The notes under the pieces: model-generated | Told to the model about the DNA's origin: nothing | The model's database searches: none | The model's input: only the letters and a program-made list of their open reading frames with translations | Translations under genes and position numbers: made by a program | Shown: one piece after another, positions 25,416 through 33,932 of the stretch | Numbering within the stretch: the stretch's first letter is position 1 | How the letters are laid out: every line of letters starts with the position of its first letter | Assembly (NCBI GenBank): GCA_943912335.1 | Contig: CALTUD010000018.1 | Span: 1-64,000 of the forward strand | Source of the DNA: an uncultured Acetobacteraceae bacterium | GTDB taxonomy: Bacteria; Pseudomonadota; Alphaproteobacteria; Acetobacterales; Acetobacteraceae | Direction of reading: 5' to 3' | Length of the DNA: 64,000 bases

Positions 25416-26666
25416 TCAACCGAGAAGGAGCCGGGCGCCCAGCGCCGCGGCCAGGGCGGTCGGCATCACCACGATGCCCACCAGAAGGAAGCGCCAGAAG
25501 CCGACATCCTCGCCTTCGCGTCGGATCGCCTGCAGCCACAGGATGGTGGCAAGCGAACCGGTCACGGACAGGTTGGGGCCGAGATCGACGCCGATCAGCA
25601 GCCCGTCCACCACCAGGCCGGACGGATGCGCCTGTTTCACCATCTCGGACGCCACAAGACCGGCCGGCAGGTTGTTCACGAGGTTGGAGCCGAAGGCGAG
25701 CACGGTGCCGCTGACCGCAGCAGCCTCGCGTGGATCGGTCATGCCCTTCACCAGGGCGGCGAGTTGTCCGATCACGCCGGTCTGTTCCAGCGCTTCCACC
25801 AGAACGAACAATCCCGCGACCAGAGGAAGGACGCCCCAGGACACATCGCGCACCAGCTTCACCGGCGATGTTCTGGTGAACAGCGAAACACCCAGCGCCG
25901 TGGCGATACCGGCCAGAGCGGTCGGCAGCCCCAGCGGTAGATCCACCGCGGACATCACGATCAGCAGCATCGCCGTCAGCACGATACCGCCCAGCGCCAG
26001 CATGCCGCCCTTGCTCAGCGACTCGCTCTCGATGCTGGCGGTGCATGCGCCGGTCAGACGACGGCGCTCCATCAGCCACAGAAACAGCAAAGTCACTACG
26101 ATCGAGGCGATGGCCGGCAGGCCGAACGAGGCCAGCCAGTGCCCGAGCGGCGGCATGTGGCCCCCGTACAGCACCAGATTGGCCGGGTTCGAGATCGGCA
26201 GAACGAAGGAGGCGGCGTTGGCGATCAGCGCACAGGCCAGCAGCAGCGGCAGAGGCTCGGCCTCCGCCTTGCGCGCCACGGCGAACACGGCCGGCGTCAG
26301 CACCACCGCAGTGGCATCGTTGGAAAGAAACGTCGTGACAACGACGCCGACGCCATAGACCAGCAGGAAAAGGCGCGTGTTCGAGCCGCGCGCCCCGTTC
26401 ACGGCCGTGGCGGCGACCCAGTCGAACACGCCGTTCGCCCGCGCCGTCTCGCTCAACAGCATCATGCCGGTCAGGAACAAATAAACGTCCGAACCCTTGA
26501 GCACGGCATGCCCGGCACTGCCGAGGCTGATCAGCCCGAACACCACCAGAAGCACGGCGCCGGACACGGCCCAGATCCATTCCGGCCAGCGCATCGGGCG
26601 GCCGATCACACCGGCCGTCGCTAGGCCGGAAATCGCCCAGATGGCGGTTGTTCCTGTTGTCACCAA
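25416..26666 (-). CDS. ArsB/NhaD-family anion or Na+/H+ transporter
   Basis: A 416-aa polytopic protein of the ion transporter superfamily. It carries LKGSDVYLFLTGMMLLSETARANGVFDW, FLSNDATAVVLTPAV and FVLPISNPANLVLYGG, all typical of ArsB-type arsenite pumps and their relatives. The second repeat has FGSNLVNNLPAGLV and VDLGPNLSVTGSLATILW. No arsR, arsC or arsH gene is nearby, so arsenite export is not certain. Its first 7 bp overlap the end of the metallophosphoesterase gene, suggesting coupled expression. Confidence 0.8.
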   Translation of the reverse strand: MVTTGTTAIWAISGLATAGVIGRPMRWPEWIWAVSGAVLLVVFGLISLGSAGHAVLKGSDVYLFLTGMMLLSETARANGVFDWVAATAVNGARGSNTRLFLLVYGVGVVVTTFLSNDATAVVLTPAVFAVARKAEAEPLPLLLACALIANAASFVLPISNPANLVLYGGHMPPLGHWLASFGLPAIASIVVTLLFLWLMERRRLTGACTASIESESLSKGGMLALGGIVLTAMLLIVMSAVDLPLGLPTALAGIATALGVSLFTRTSPVKLVRDVSWGVLPLVAGLFVLVEALEQTGVIGQLAALVKGMTDPREAAAVSGTVLAFGSNLVNNLPAGLVASEMVKQAHPSGLVVDGLLIGVDLGPNLSVTGSLATILWLQAIRREGEDVGFWRFLLVGIVVMPTALAAALGARLLLG

Positions 26667-27778
26667 TCCCGTCCGTTGCTGTTGGGTCCAAGGCGCGTTC
26701 CGAGAAGACCGGCTTCCGGCCAGGCGCCGATCGTATGGCAGGTGTCGCCCGGCGCCACCGGTGGGCGCCGCTTCGGCAGACGTTCAAGCGGACGCACCAG
26801 CACGTCGATCTTGTCGCCGGCCGCGCCGCTGGAAACGGTCAAACGGTGCAACCCCGGCGCGTCGATCCGCATGTCGGCCTGCCAGAGACCGTTCTCGCCC
26901 CGCCGCATCGCGACACTCTCGCCGCCATCGACGGACAGCATGGGCACATGCTCGATGGGGCCGAAGCTGCGCACGACCACTGGAACCGGACCAGGACGCG
27001 GCACCTGGGTCGTCTCCGCCGGCCGCGTGACCATGCGCAGATCGGCCGGAGACACGATCTGCAGAGCCGGCCAGGGCGCACCCAGGGGCCGGAAACGCCA
27101 GCTCGGCACGCCCTCATGCACACAGACCAGCGTATAACCCGGCTGGCCGTCGGCTTCCTCGATCTGGCCGGTGGAGCGCGTGGCGCCATAGACCACGCGA
27201 CCGTCGTTCAGCAGCTCGTTGTAGTGGGTGTGCCCGGTATCGACGAAGCGCACGTCGCCGTCCGCCAGCACGCCGGCGATCTCCGCACCGTCGGCAGCCA
27301 GATCGCAGGGATAGGCATGCATGAACACGAGGGCGGTCTGCCCGGCTGCCTTCGCCGTCGTCAGCTCCTCGGCCAGACGCAGACGTTCGCCCATCGGCAA
27401 ACGGAAATCCGGCCCGCCCGCACCCTCGGAGACGATGTCGAGGAAGATGCAGCGATGCCCGGCGAACACCTCCTGCTTCGGACGGTTCTCTGCCGCGATC
27501 GCCGTCTCGTACTGTGCGATCGAGCGTCCCTCGAAATCATGGTCGCCCGGAATGGTGCGCCAGGGCAGCGTCAGCGGTTGCAGCGCCTGCAGCATCGCCA
27601 CGTATTCGTCCGGATGTGCGTTGTTGGCGTTGTCTCCAGGCAGAAACACAAAATCGATCCCGTGGCCGATCGCGTTCGCCTCCGCAACGATCGATTCCAG
27701 ACGGCGCAGACTTTGCCAGCCATCCGCAGCTTCGAGATGCAGGTCACCGAGATGCAACCAGGCGATCGTGCGGCTCAC
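26660..27778 (-). CDS. Calcineurin-like metallophosphoesterase
   Basis: A 372-aa cytoplasmic protein with the complete metallophosphatase motif set: GDLHLE (near residue 11), GDNANN, GDHDFEG, a histidine in FMHAYP, and GHTHYN. A C-terminal domain of about 130 residues follows the catalytic core and resembles the beta-sandwich tail of 3',5'-cAMP phosphodiesterase-like proteins, but its role is not recognised. It heads a leftward run with the ArsB-like gene, with a 7-bp overlap. Substrate could be a cyclic nucleotide or a phosphodiester; not determinable here. Confidence 0.82.
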   Translation of the reverse strand: MSRTIAWLHLGDLHLEAADGWQSLRRLESIVAEANAIGHGIDFVFLPGDNANNAHPDEYVAMLQALQPLTLPWRTIPGDHDFEGRSIAQYETAIAAENRPKQEVFAGHRCIFLDIVSEGAGGPDFRLPMGERLRLAEELTTAKAAGQTALVFMHAYPCDLAADGAEIAGVLADGDVRFVDTGHTHYNELLNDGRVVYGATRSTGQIEEADGQPGYTLVCVHEGVPSWRFRPLGAPWPALQIVSPADLRMVTRPAETTQVPRPGPVPVVVRSFGPIEHVPMLSVDGGESVAMRRGENGLWQADMRIDAPGLHRLTVSSGAAGDKIDVLVRPLERLPKRRPPVAPGDTCHTIGAWPEAGLLGTRLGPNSNGRDW

Positions 27779-28125
27779 ACCGGCCTCCCTCTTGCGCCTT
27801 GTTATTTCGTTACGAATGCGGACAAGCCACGTGAGAACGCACGACGCTGAAATAGTTTCTCAAACGTTTTGGGTACGTCACATGTCTGTTCTCGCCAGTG
27901 CAACCGATCATCAACTCGGTTGGAGACAACCGAAATTTCGATCTGGTCTTCATGGCCGTAATAACAGGCTACCTCTATACGTGACGATCCATCGAAAGAG
28001 TCGGCACGGCAACCCTCGTTTCTCCCCGGATTGTCGCGGAGGCGAGGCTCCTGCGAACGAGGATTGCGGATCGGCGCGGAGGCGATGACGTCCCCCATCG
28101 GCCTGGCGTCGATCAAGGCCGGCAC
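27779..28125. other. 347-bp lower-GC region downstream of tRNA-Leu
   Basis: No convincing gene. The sequence is visibly richer in A/T (about half) than its surroundings and abuts the 3' end of the tRNA-Leu gene. A leftward frame continuous with the tRNA (stop at 27802) is open but has no recognisable homology. It could be a decayed remnant of an element integrated at the tRNA. Confidence 0.45.
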
Positions 28126-28211
28126 TGGTGCCCGCCGCCGGACTCGAACCGGCACGCCCATACGGACTGCGGATTTTAAGTCCGCTGCGTCTACCATTCC
28201 GCCAGGCGGGC
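28126..28211 (-). tRNA. tRNA-Leu (UAA)
   Basis: An 86-nt cloverleaf on the minus strand with acceptor GCCCGCC pairing GGCGGGC, an encoded CCA end and T-loop GGTTCGAGTCC. The anticodon arm GCGGACTTAAAATCCGC has anticodon TAA, and a long variable arm is present, as required for leucine tRNA. Confidence 0.96.
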
Positions 28212-28256
28212 ACGCCGTCACTCCTAGCCGCAACGCGCCGGGAAGGAAACGCCCGC

Positions 28257-29021
28257 TCAGCCCATGCGCAGCAAGGCCGCGCCGTGATGCTTCAACCAGC
28301 GCTCGGCCACCACGCGATGCGGCGTCAGCTCGGCCACCAGCGCCCAGAATCCCGGCCCATGATCCAGATGCCGCAGGTGCGCCAGCTCGTGCGCCACCAC
28401 GTAGTGCTGCACGTCCGGGGGCGCCATCACCAGCCGCCAGGAAAACATCACCACGCGTTCCGACGAACAGCTGCCCCAGCGCGTCGCCGTGTCCTTGATC
28501 ACCAGGCGCGACGGGGCGAGACCGCCGGCCGCCTCGGGTGACGCCGCGATCTCCGTCACCAGCCGGCTCAACCGCGCGCGCGCTTCCGCCCGCAGGAAAT
28601 CGGCCACGCGACGCCGCAGGAACCCGGCCTCTCCGCTGACGCGGATCTCGCCGTCCTCAACCCAGACGCCGCGCCGCCCTTCCGGCACATGCCGGATCGG
28701 ATGCAACCGGCCGCACAGCATCAGCTCGGCGCCCGCCTCGAACCGCACCGCGCTGGGCAGCGCGGCCAGACGGCTCGCCGCCCAATCCGCATGGGTGCGC
28801 AGAAGCGCCAGACCGGCATCGCGTGCCGCACGCGACGGCAATGTCACCACCACGGCCCCGGCCCTGGGATCGATCCTCAGCGAGATCCGGCGCGCCCGCG
28901 CACAGCGGTTCCAGCGCACGGGCAGCGCCCCGTTCGGCAGCATCAAGGTCTCGGAAACGGATTGCGGAACGGGGTCGGCTTTTGGACGGCGCGCCGGACG
29001 ACGGATCGCCGCGTCGCTCAT
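28257..29021 (-). CDS. DUF45/YgjP-type zinc metallopeptidase
   Basis: A 254-aa protein of the M48-like YgjP/DUF45 family. The zinc motif is in VVAHELAHLRHLDHGPGFW (HExxH plus a downstream His), preceded by TRWGSCSSERVVMFSWRLVMAP, the family signature. It is a presumed cytoplasmic metallopeptidase of unknown substrate. The start at 29021 overlaps the stop of the upstream YcgN-like gene by 4 bp (ATGA). A longer open frame upstream is antisense or shadow. Confidence 0.87.
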   Translation of the reverse strand: MSDAAIRRPARRPKADPVPQSVSETLMLPNGALPVRWNRCARARRISLRIDPRAGAVVVTLPSRAARDAGLALLRTHADWAASRLAALPSAVRFEAGAELMLCGRLHPIRHVPEGRRGVWVEDGEIRVSGEAGFLRRRVADFLRAEARARLSRLVTEIAASPEAAGGLAPSRLVIKDTATRWGSCSSERVVMFSWRLVMAPPDVQHYVVAHELAHLRHLDHGPGFWALVAELTPHRVVAERWLKHHGAALLRMG

Positions 29022-29533
29022 CGGCGTCCGGCCGTGCGCTTGGCACCGGATGCGGTCACCCGTCGGATTTCCGGCACCGTGGCAGGCGGCAGCTCGCCCG
29101 GCCAGTCCACCAGATGGTCTTCCAGCGCCCCCGCGACCCGCTCGCTGATCACCCGGCCACGCACGGAAATCCCCGCCTCGTGCACGGTCTCCGTGCTGCC
29201 CGACACCAGCGGATGCCACCAGGGCAGATCGGCCCCTTCCTTCACCAGACGGTAGCCGCAATTGGGCGGCAGCCAGTCGATCTCGCGCAGCTCCTCCGGG
29301 GTGAGCTGCACGCAATCCGGCACCTTGCGCCGGCGCCGCGGATAGTCCGAACACAGACAGCTCTCGGTATCCAGCAACCGGCACGACACCTCGGTATGGA
29401 CCACCGCGTCGGTATCCTCGTCGCGCAGCTTGTGCAGGCAGCAGCGCCCGCAGCCGTCGCACAACGACTCCCACTCGGCAGCATCCATCTGCTCGAGCGT
29501 CTTGGTTCTCCAGAAAGGCGGGTCCGCGTCCAT
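29018..29533 (-). CDS. YcgN-family cysteine-cluster protein (UPF0260)
   Basis: A 171-aa protein with the family's cysteine cluster CDGCGRCCLHK near residue 25 and further cysteines in CRLLDTESCLCSDY, PDCVQL and PPNCGY. These probably bind a metal or Fe-S centre. The segment WWHPLVSGSTETVHEAGISVRGRVISE is characteristic of UPF0260 (YcgN). The ATG at 29533 gives MDADPPFWRTKTLEQM, the expected N-terminus. Function unknown; coupled to the DUF45 gene by overlap. Confidence 0.9.
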   Translation of the reverse strand: MDADPPFWRTKTLEQMDAAEWESLCDGCGRCCLHKLRDEDTDAVVHTEVSCRLLDTESCLCSDYPRRRRKVPDCVQLTPEELREIDWLPPNCGYRLVKEGADLPWWHPLVSGSTETVHEAGISVRGRVISERVAGALEDHLVDWPGELPPATVPEIRRVTASGAKRTAGRR

Positions 29534-29543
29534 GATCCCTAAT

Positions 29544-29987
29544 CTAGGGTGCCGGGGAGGTCGCGGAAAGCGCCGATGCAAGGTGACGTCGCGCATAATG
29601 GGAAGCCGCCGCATCCGCTCCACCGGCCAAAAGCAACCCGGCCAGACACGCAGGCCCCATCTGCGGCCACCACAGCAGCCGGAACTGCGCGTAAGTCCCG
29701 GCGCCCAGCCCTCGTGCCGCCCGCCCCTGGCCCTCCGGCATACGACCGAACGACCACAAGGCGGGCAGCGCCAGAAGCGGCAGTGTCGCCAGCGCCCGGC
29801 AGGCGATCAAGGCCGGCTCATTCCGTATACCGAACAGATCCGGCCGCAATGCCAGAACGAGCCCGGGCAGCAGCAGCGCCAACAGAACGGTGCGGACCAA
29901 CACCGAAACCCGGGCACCCGCAAGCGCGCTCGCCGCCGTCACCAGCGCCGCCAGCAGCACCGACACGGGCAAACACATCCAGCCCAT
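29544..29987 (-). pseudogene. Probable remnant of an ABC transporter permease (C-terminal part)
   Basis: A 147-aa leftward frame with three or four hydrophobic segments. Near its end it carries an EAA-like loop motif: RAARGLGAGTYAQFRLLWWPQMGPACLAGLLLAGG, compared with the usual EAAxxLGAxxxxxFxxVxLPxxxPxIxxG. Full permeases are 250-300 aa or more, and the part upstream of this frame is occupied by rightward hemA. On the far side of hemA lie the binding-protein and ATPase genes of a polyamine-type ABC system in the same leftward orientation, so this looks like their separated, truncated permease. It may instead be a small expressed membrane protein. Start (ATG 29987) uncertain. Confidence 0.5.
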
Positions 29988-30101
29988 CACCCCGAACCGG
30001 CCTCCCACCGCATTGCCGCCGCCCCTGTCCTGCACACGGCGACGGTAGCGATCCGCCGCCGGTTGGTGGAAGATCGCCCGATCCACAGCGCCGAGGATGC
30101 C

Positions 30102-31307
30102 ATGCGATACGAAACCTTCTTCCGCGACCAGTTGGCCGCTCTGAAGGCTGAAGGCAACTACCGCACCTTCGCCGAGCTGGAACGGATCAGCGGCCGCTTC
30201 CCGCGCGCCTTCCATCACGGCATCGGCCGCGAGGTGACGGTCTGGTGCTCCAACGACTATCTCGGCATGGGCCAGCACCCGGCCGTGATCGCCGCCATGC
30301 GCGACGCGGTGGAAAAGCACGGCGCGGGTGCTGGCGGCACACGCAACATTTCCGGCACCAGCCCGCAGCACGTCGCCCTCGAACGCGAACTGGCCGCCTT
30401 GCACGGCAAGGAAGCCGGTCTGCTGTTCACCTCCGGCTACATGTCGAACTGGGCCACCATCGGCACCCTCGCCGCCCGCATGCCCGGCTGCATCGTCCTG
30501 TCCGACGCCGCCAACCACGCCTCCATGATCGAGGGCATGCGCCATAGCCGCGCGCCCAAGCACGTGTTCCGCCACAACGACGCGGCCGATCTCGACCGGG
30601 TGCTCGGCGAATTGCCGGCGGACGCCCCCAAGATCGTCGCCTTCGAGTCGGTCTACTCCATGGACGGCGATGTCGCGCCGTTGTCCGACCTGTGCGACGT
30701 CGCCGAGAAGCACGACGCCATGACCTACCTGGACGAGGTGCACGGGGTCGGCCTCTACGGCCCGACCGGTGCCGGCGTCAGTGAACGCGACGGCGTGCAG
30801 CATCGCCTGACCGTGATCGAAGGCACGCTCGCCAAGGGCTACGGCACCGTGGGCGGCTACATCGCCGCCTCCGCCGCGCTCTGCGACTATATCCGCTCCT
30901 TCGCGTCCGGATTCATCTTCTCCTCCGCCCTGCCGCCGGCCGTCGCCGCAGCCGCCCTCGCCAGCGTGCGCCATCTGCGCGAAAGCAGCGAGGAGCGCCG
31001 CATCCATCAGCAACAGGTCGCCACGCTGCGCCGCCGTCTGGACGAGGAAGGCCTGCCCCATCTGCGCAACCCGAGCCATATCGTGCCGGTGATCGTGGGC
31101 GACCCGGTCCGCTGCCGCGGCATCTCCGAGCGTCTGCTCGACCGGCACGGCATCTACGTGCAGCCGATCAACTACCCCACCGTGCCGCGCGGCACCGAGC
31201 GACTGCGCTTCACCGCCACGCCGCTGCACAGCGATGCCGAGATTGAGCATCTGGTCTCGGCGCTGTCGGAAACCTGGTCGGAATTCAGCCTCGCCCGCGC
31301 TGCATAG
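30102..31307 (+). CDS. hemA: 5-aminolevulinate synthase
   Basis: PLP enzyme condensing glycine and succinyl-CoA to 5-aminolevulinate, the first step of heme synthesis in alphaproteobacteria. The 401-aa protein shows VWCSNDYLGMGQHPAVI, GTRNISGTSPQHVALE, LDEVHGVGLYGPTGAG and the PLP lysine in GTLAKGYGTVGGYI (near residue 245). The length matches the family (about 405). The ATG at 30102 is the only sensible start. It is transcribed opposite to all its neighbours, sitting between parts of an eroded ABC transporter cluster. Confidence 0.97.
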   Translation: MRYETFFRDQLAALKAEGNYRTFAELERISGRFPRAFHHGIGREVTVWCSNDYLGMGQHPAVIAAMRDAVEKHGAGAGGTRNISGTSPQHVALERELAALHGKEAGLLFTSGYMSNWATIGTLAARMPGCIVLSDAANHASMIEGMRHSRAPKHVFRHNDAADLDRVLGELPADAPKIVAFESVYSMDGDVAPLSDLCDVAEKHDAMTYLDEVHGVGLYGPTGAGVSERDGVQHRLTVIEGTLAKGYGTVGGYIAASAALCDYIRSFASGFIFSSALPPAVAAAALASVRHLRESSEERRIHQQQVATLRRRLDEEGLPHLRNPSHIVPVIVGDPVRCRGISERLLDRHGIYVQPINYPTVPRGTERLRFTATPLHSDAEIEHLVSALSETWSEFSLARAA

Positions 31308-31320
31308 AACAGAAAGAGTG

Positions 31321-31417
31321 TTCTTTTTTGAAAGAAAGAACCAAAGAACTTCTGTCTGTCAGGATTCAAACTAAACAGACAGAAGTCTTTTTGCTTCTTT
31401 TTCTTGAGAAAAAGAAG
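31321..31417. repeat. Dispersed triple-hairpin repeat, copy 3
   Basis: The left hairpin TTCTTTTTTGAAAGAAAGAA is at 31321-31340. The central perfect stem pairs ACTTCTGTCTGT (31348-31359) with ACAGACAGAAGT (31375-31386). The right perfect hairpin is CTTCTTTTTCT/AGAAAAAGAAG (31394-31404, 31407-31417). It lies between convergent hemA and the binding-protein gene, 12 bp from the latter's stop. Central-stem bases differ from copy 1 but stay paired. Confidence 0.82.
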
Positions 31418-31428
31418 ATCAATCCCGC

Positions 31429-32610
31429 CTACGGGTGGCTCGACGCCGTCCCCGCCAGCCAGCGATCGAACCGCGCCTGGATCGCCGGCAGATGCTCGGC
31501 CCAGAACGACGCGTCCACGCGGATCGCGTCCTCGCGATGCTCGGCGGTATTGGCACTGTCCGGCGGCAGGCTTCCGGCCCCCGCCGGGTCCTTGCGCAGG
31601 AGACTTTGCGCCGGATAGCGCGACACGAACTGCATCTGGCGCGCAGGCGCCAGGGTGAAGTCGATCAGCGCATAGGCGTCGCGTTCGCGCTCGGTCAGGC
31701 CGGCCGGGGTGCCGGCCGCAGGCGGATGGCCCGGCAGAACCCAGTCCTGCATCGTGCTCAGGCTGTTCTCCCACTGGATGCCGAAATCGCGATGCCCGGC
31801 GCGGTTCGCCAGCGCGATCTCGCTGTTGGGCGCGCTGGTCATCAGAACGGCGCCGGTCTCGATGATCCGCACCGCCTCGGCCGGATTGCGCCACCACACC
31901 ACGTAGGGCTTGAGCTGATCGAGCTTGCGGAAGGCGCGATCGAGCCCCGCCTCCGTGCCCAGAGTCCGGTACAGGGCATCCGGAGACACGCCGTCGGCCA
32001 GAAGGGCGATCTCCAGAGTGCCGCGCGGATCGCGGGCCAGACCGCGCTTGCCGGGACGGCGCGCCACATCCCAGAACATCGACCAGTTCGGCGCGGTGTC
32101 GATCCGGCTCTTGTCCCACGCCAGTACCAGATCGGTGCGGAACGCGCCGATGCCGCAAGGGCTGATGGAATCCACGTCCAGCGGGCCGTTGCCGACGCCC
32201 AGGGACGGGATCGCGGACGGGTCGATCGGCAGCAGCAGCCCCTGGCTGCACGCCGCGAGGGCCACGCTGTCGTCCATCAGCGCCAGACCGTTCCCGCTGG
32301 CCGGTGCGGCGCCGTGCGGTCCGCTCTGGAGCCCGGCCAGAGTGCCGTCCCAACGCGTCACGCGTACGCGGCGATGCTGCTCGGCCGCGTACGGCCCGAA
32401 GAAAGCCGCCTGCTGCGCATCCTGGAGCGCCGGGCCCAGAGTGGCGACCTCGATCGGCGGTGGCGCGACCCTCGCGGCGGTGTGCTTGCCTTTGACATGG
32501 GCGTGAGCTTCGGCGCCGGCACCGAACCCGCCCGACAGAACGATGGCAACGCAGAGCAGGGCACGCGCGGAACGCGATGGGTGAACCGGAACGGCGGTGG
32601 GCGAAAGCAT
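31429..32610 (-). CDS. Periplasmic polyamine-type ABC substrate-binding protein
   Basis: A 393-aa exported binding protein of the PotD-like class II fold. A signal segment (SARALLCVAIVLSGGFGAGAEAHA) covers residues about 13-36. Family features are a short N-terminal strand, CGIGAFRTDLVLAWDKSRIDTAPNWSMFWDV, and the WWRNPAEAVRIIETGAVLMTSAPNSEI region. The ATG at 32610 is chosen. The neighbouring ATPase lacks its catalytic motifs and the permease is only a fragment, so whether this protein still feeds a working importer is doubtful. Ligand unknown. Confidence 0.75.
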   Translation of the reverse strand: MLSPTAVPVHPSRSARALLCVAIVLSGGFGAGAEAHAHVKGKHTAARVAPPPIEVATLGPALQDAQQAAFFGPYAAEQHRRVRVTRWDGTLAGLQSGPHGAAPASGNGLALMDDSVALAACSQGLLLPIDPSAIPSLGVGNGPLDVDSISPCGIGAFRTDLVLAWDKSRIDTAPNWSMFWDVARRPGKRGLARDPRGTLEIALLADGVSPDALYRTLGTEAGLDRAFRKLDQLKPYVVWWRNPAEAVRIIETGAVLMTSAPNSEIALANRAGHRDFGIQWENSLSTMQDWVLPGHPPAAGTPAGLTERERDAYALIDFTLAPARQMQFVSRYPAQSLLRKDPAGAGSLPPDSANTAEHREDAIRVDASFWAEHLPAIQARFDRWLAGTASSHP

Positions 32611-32750
32611 TCTCACGCTGGCTCGGTCTCGGCACGGCCCGGATACGGGGCCCGGCCGCTTGGGAAAAAGGTCATCCGGCCGGGGCCGATCGCTCTCGCG
32701 CACGAGGCTAGAACAGAAGCGCCGCTCTGTAACCCTCCGCTGGACGCCCC

Positions 32751-33878
32751 CTAATCGACAACGGGAAACACACGCGCCTGGTGCGCCTGCCAGGCCAGCA
32801 TGGCGATACGGCCGGGCCGGAGCTCGGCCAGAACCGCGGCGGGAGGACGTCGTACCAGAAGCTCGGTCCCGTCGGCGAGACGGAACCGCAGGCGCAGATG
32901 GTCGCCCAGATGCACCACATCCTGCAGCGTCCCCGGAAGGGCGTCCTCGGCGGCCTCCATCTCCGAACCGCGACGGGTCAGGAAGGCGGTGGCAATCCGG
33001 TCCGGGCGGACAGCCAGCGTGCAGGCGGCATTCTCGGTCAAAGGGCCGCACGGCTCGGCATCCATCACATGCCCGGTGGGCAGGCGCACGCGCGCCAATT
33101 CGCCGTCGTTCTCGATGATGCGCCCGGGCAGGAGGTTGGCATCGCCGATCCTCGCCGCGACGACCGCATCCTCCGGCCGCTCCAGAAGCGCGGCACCAGG
33201 GGCGACCTGGTGCAAGCGGCCCCGATGGAGAACGCCGATCGCATCGCCCAACGACAGCGCCTCGTCGCGATCCTCCGTCGCGAGCAGCATGGTAAGCCCG
33301 CGCGCCGCGGCAAGACGCTTCAAACTGCGCCGAAGCTGCTCGCGCTCGCGGTGACGCAGAGCCTGCAACGGCGCGTCCAGAAGAAGAAGCGCGGGATCGG
33401 CGGCCAGAGCGCGGGCGATCGCCGCGCGCACGGCATCCGCGGGGTTCAGCGCAGCCGGACGCAGATGCGCCACGGCATCGAGCCCGAGCAGGGCCAACCC
33501 ATCGCCGATGCGACGGTCGCGCTCGGCAGCAGGCAGACGGCGCGCGCGCAAGGGAAAACCGATATTCCCCCTGACATCGAGATGGGCGAATAACGGGTCG
33601 CGGGGCGAAACCAGCCCGATGCCGCGATCGCGCGGGGGCAGGGCATGGACCGGCTTTCCGTCGCAGGCCACCGCGCCACGACCGATCCGGGCGTGACCGG
33701 CGATCGCATCCAGAAGCAGGGACGTCCCATCCGCCGGCTCGCCCAGCAGCACCAGCGTCCGTCCCGCCTCGATCGAGAACGACACTGCCTCGAGGGATCG
33801 TCCGGCATCGTGTGCGCTCAACCCCTCGACGAGCAGGCGGGCGGACGAGTCGGTGGAAAGGGGGGTGGGCATCGTCAT
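32751..33878 (-). CDS. Degenerate PotA-like ABC ATPase homologue without catalytic motifs
   Basis: A 375-aa protein with the PotA/UgpC layout: N-terminal ABC domain (residues about 14-240) and C-terminal TOBE domain (ANLLPGRIIENDGELARVRLP, LAVRPDRIA). Every catalytic motif is altered. Walker A reads GEPADGTS (residues 46-53, no Lys), the Q-loop region reads VSPRDPLF, the signature reads LNPAD instead of LSGGQ, Walker B reads LLLLDAP (no catalytic Glu), and the H-loop reads ATEDRDEA (Glu for His). The reading frame is nevertheless intact and the fold-determining segments are kept. ATP hydrolysis is very unlikely; a regulatory or relic role is possible. ATG at 33872 is an alternative start. Confidence 0.75.
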   Translation of the reverse strand: MTMPTPLSTDSSARLLVEGLSAHDAGRSLEAVSFSIEAGRTLVLLGEPADGTSLLLDAIAGHARIGRGAVACDGKPVHALPPRDRGIGLVSPRDPLFAHLDVRGNIGFPLRARRLPAAERDRRIGDGLALLGLDAVAHLRPAALNPADAVRAAIARALAADPALLLLDAPLQALRHREREQLRRSLKRLAAARGLTMLLATEDRDEALSLGDAIGVLHRGRLHQVAPGAALLERPEDAVVAARIGDANLLPGRIIENDGELARVRLPTGHVMDAEPCGPLTENAACTLAVRPDRIATAFLTRRGSEMEAAEDALPGTLQDVVHLGDHLRLRFRLADGTELLVRRPPAAVLAELRPGRIAMLAWQAHQARVFPVVD

Positions 33879-33932
33879 GGAACCAGCGATCTATGACGGC
33901 GTTCGTTTGCCCTGTCACGGAAGGGTCGAACG

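Noticed and set aside
27802..28233. 143-aa leftward ORF spanning tRNA-Leu
   Set aside because: It reads through the tRNA (GGMVDAADLKS is the translated tRNA) and has no homology; treated as non-coding.
31429..33918. An 829-aa leftward protein including the binding protein
   Set aside because: Residues upstream of ATG 32610 are a low-complexity Arg/Ser/Gly-rich shadow of the ATPase-homologue gene; the signal peptide begins just after 32610.
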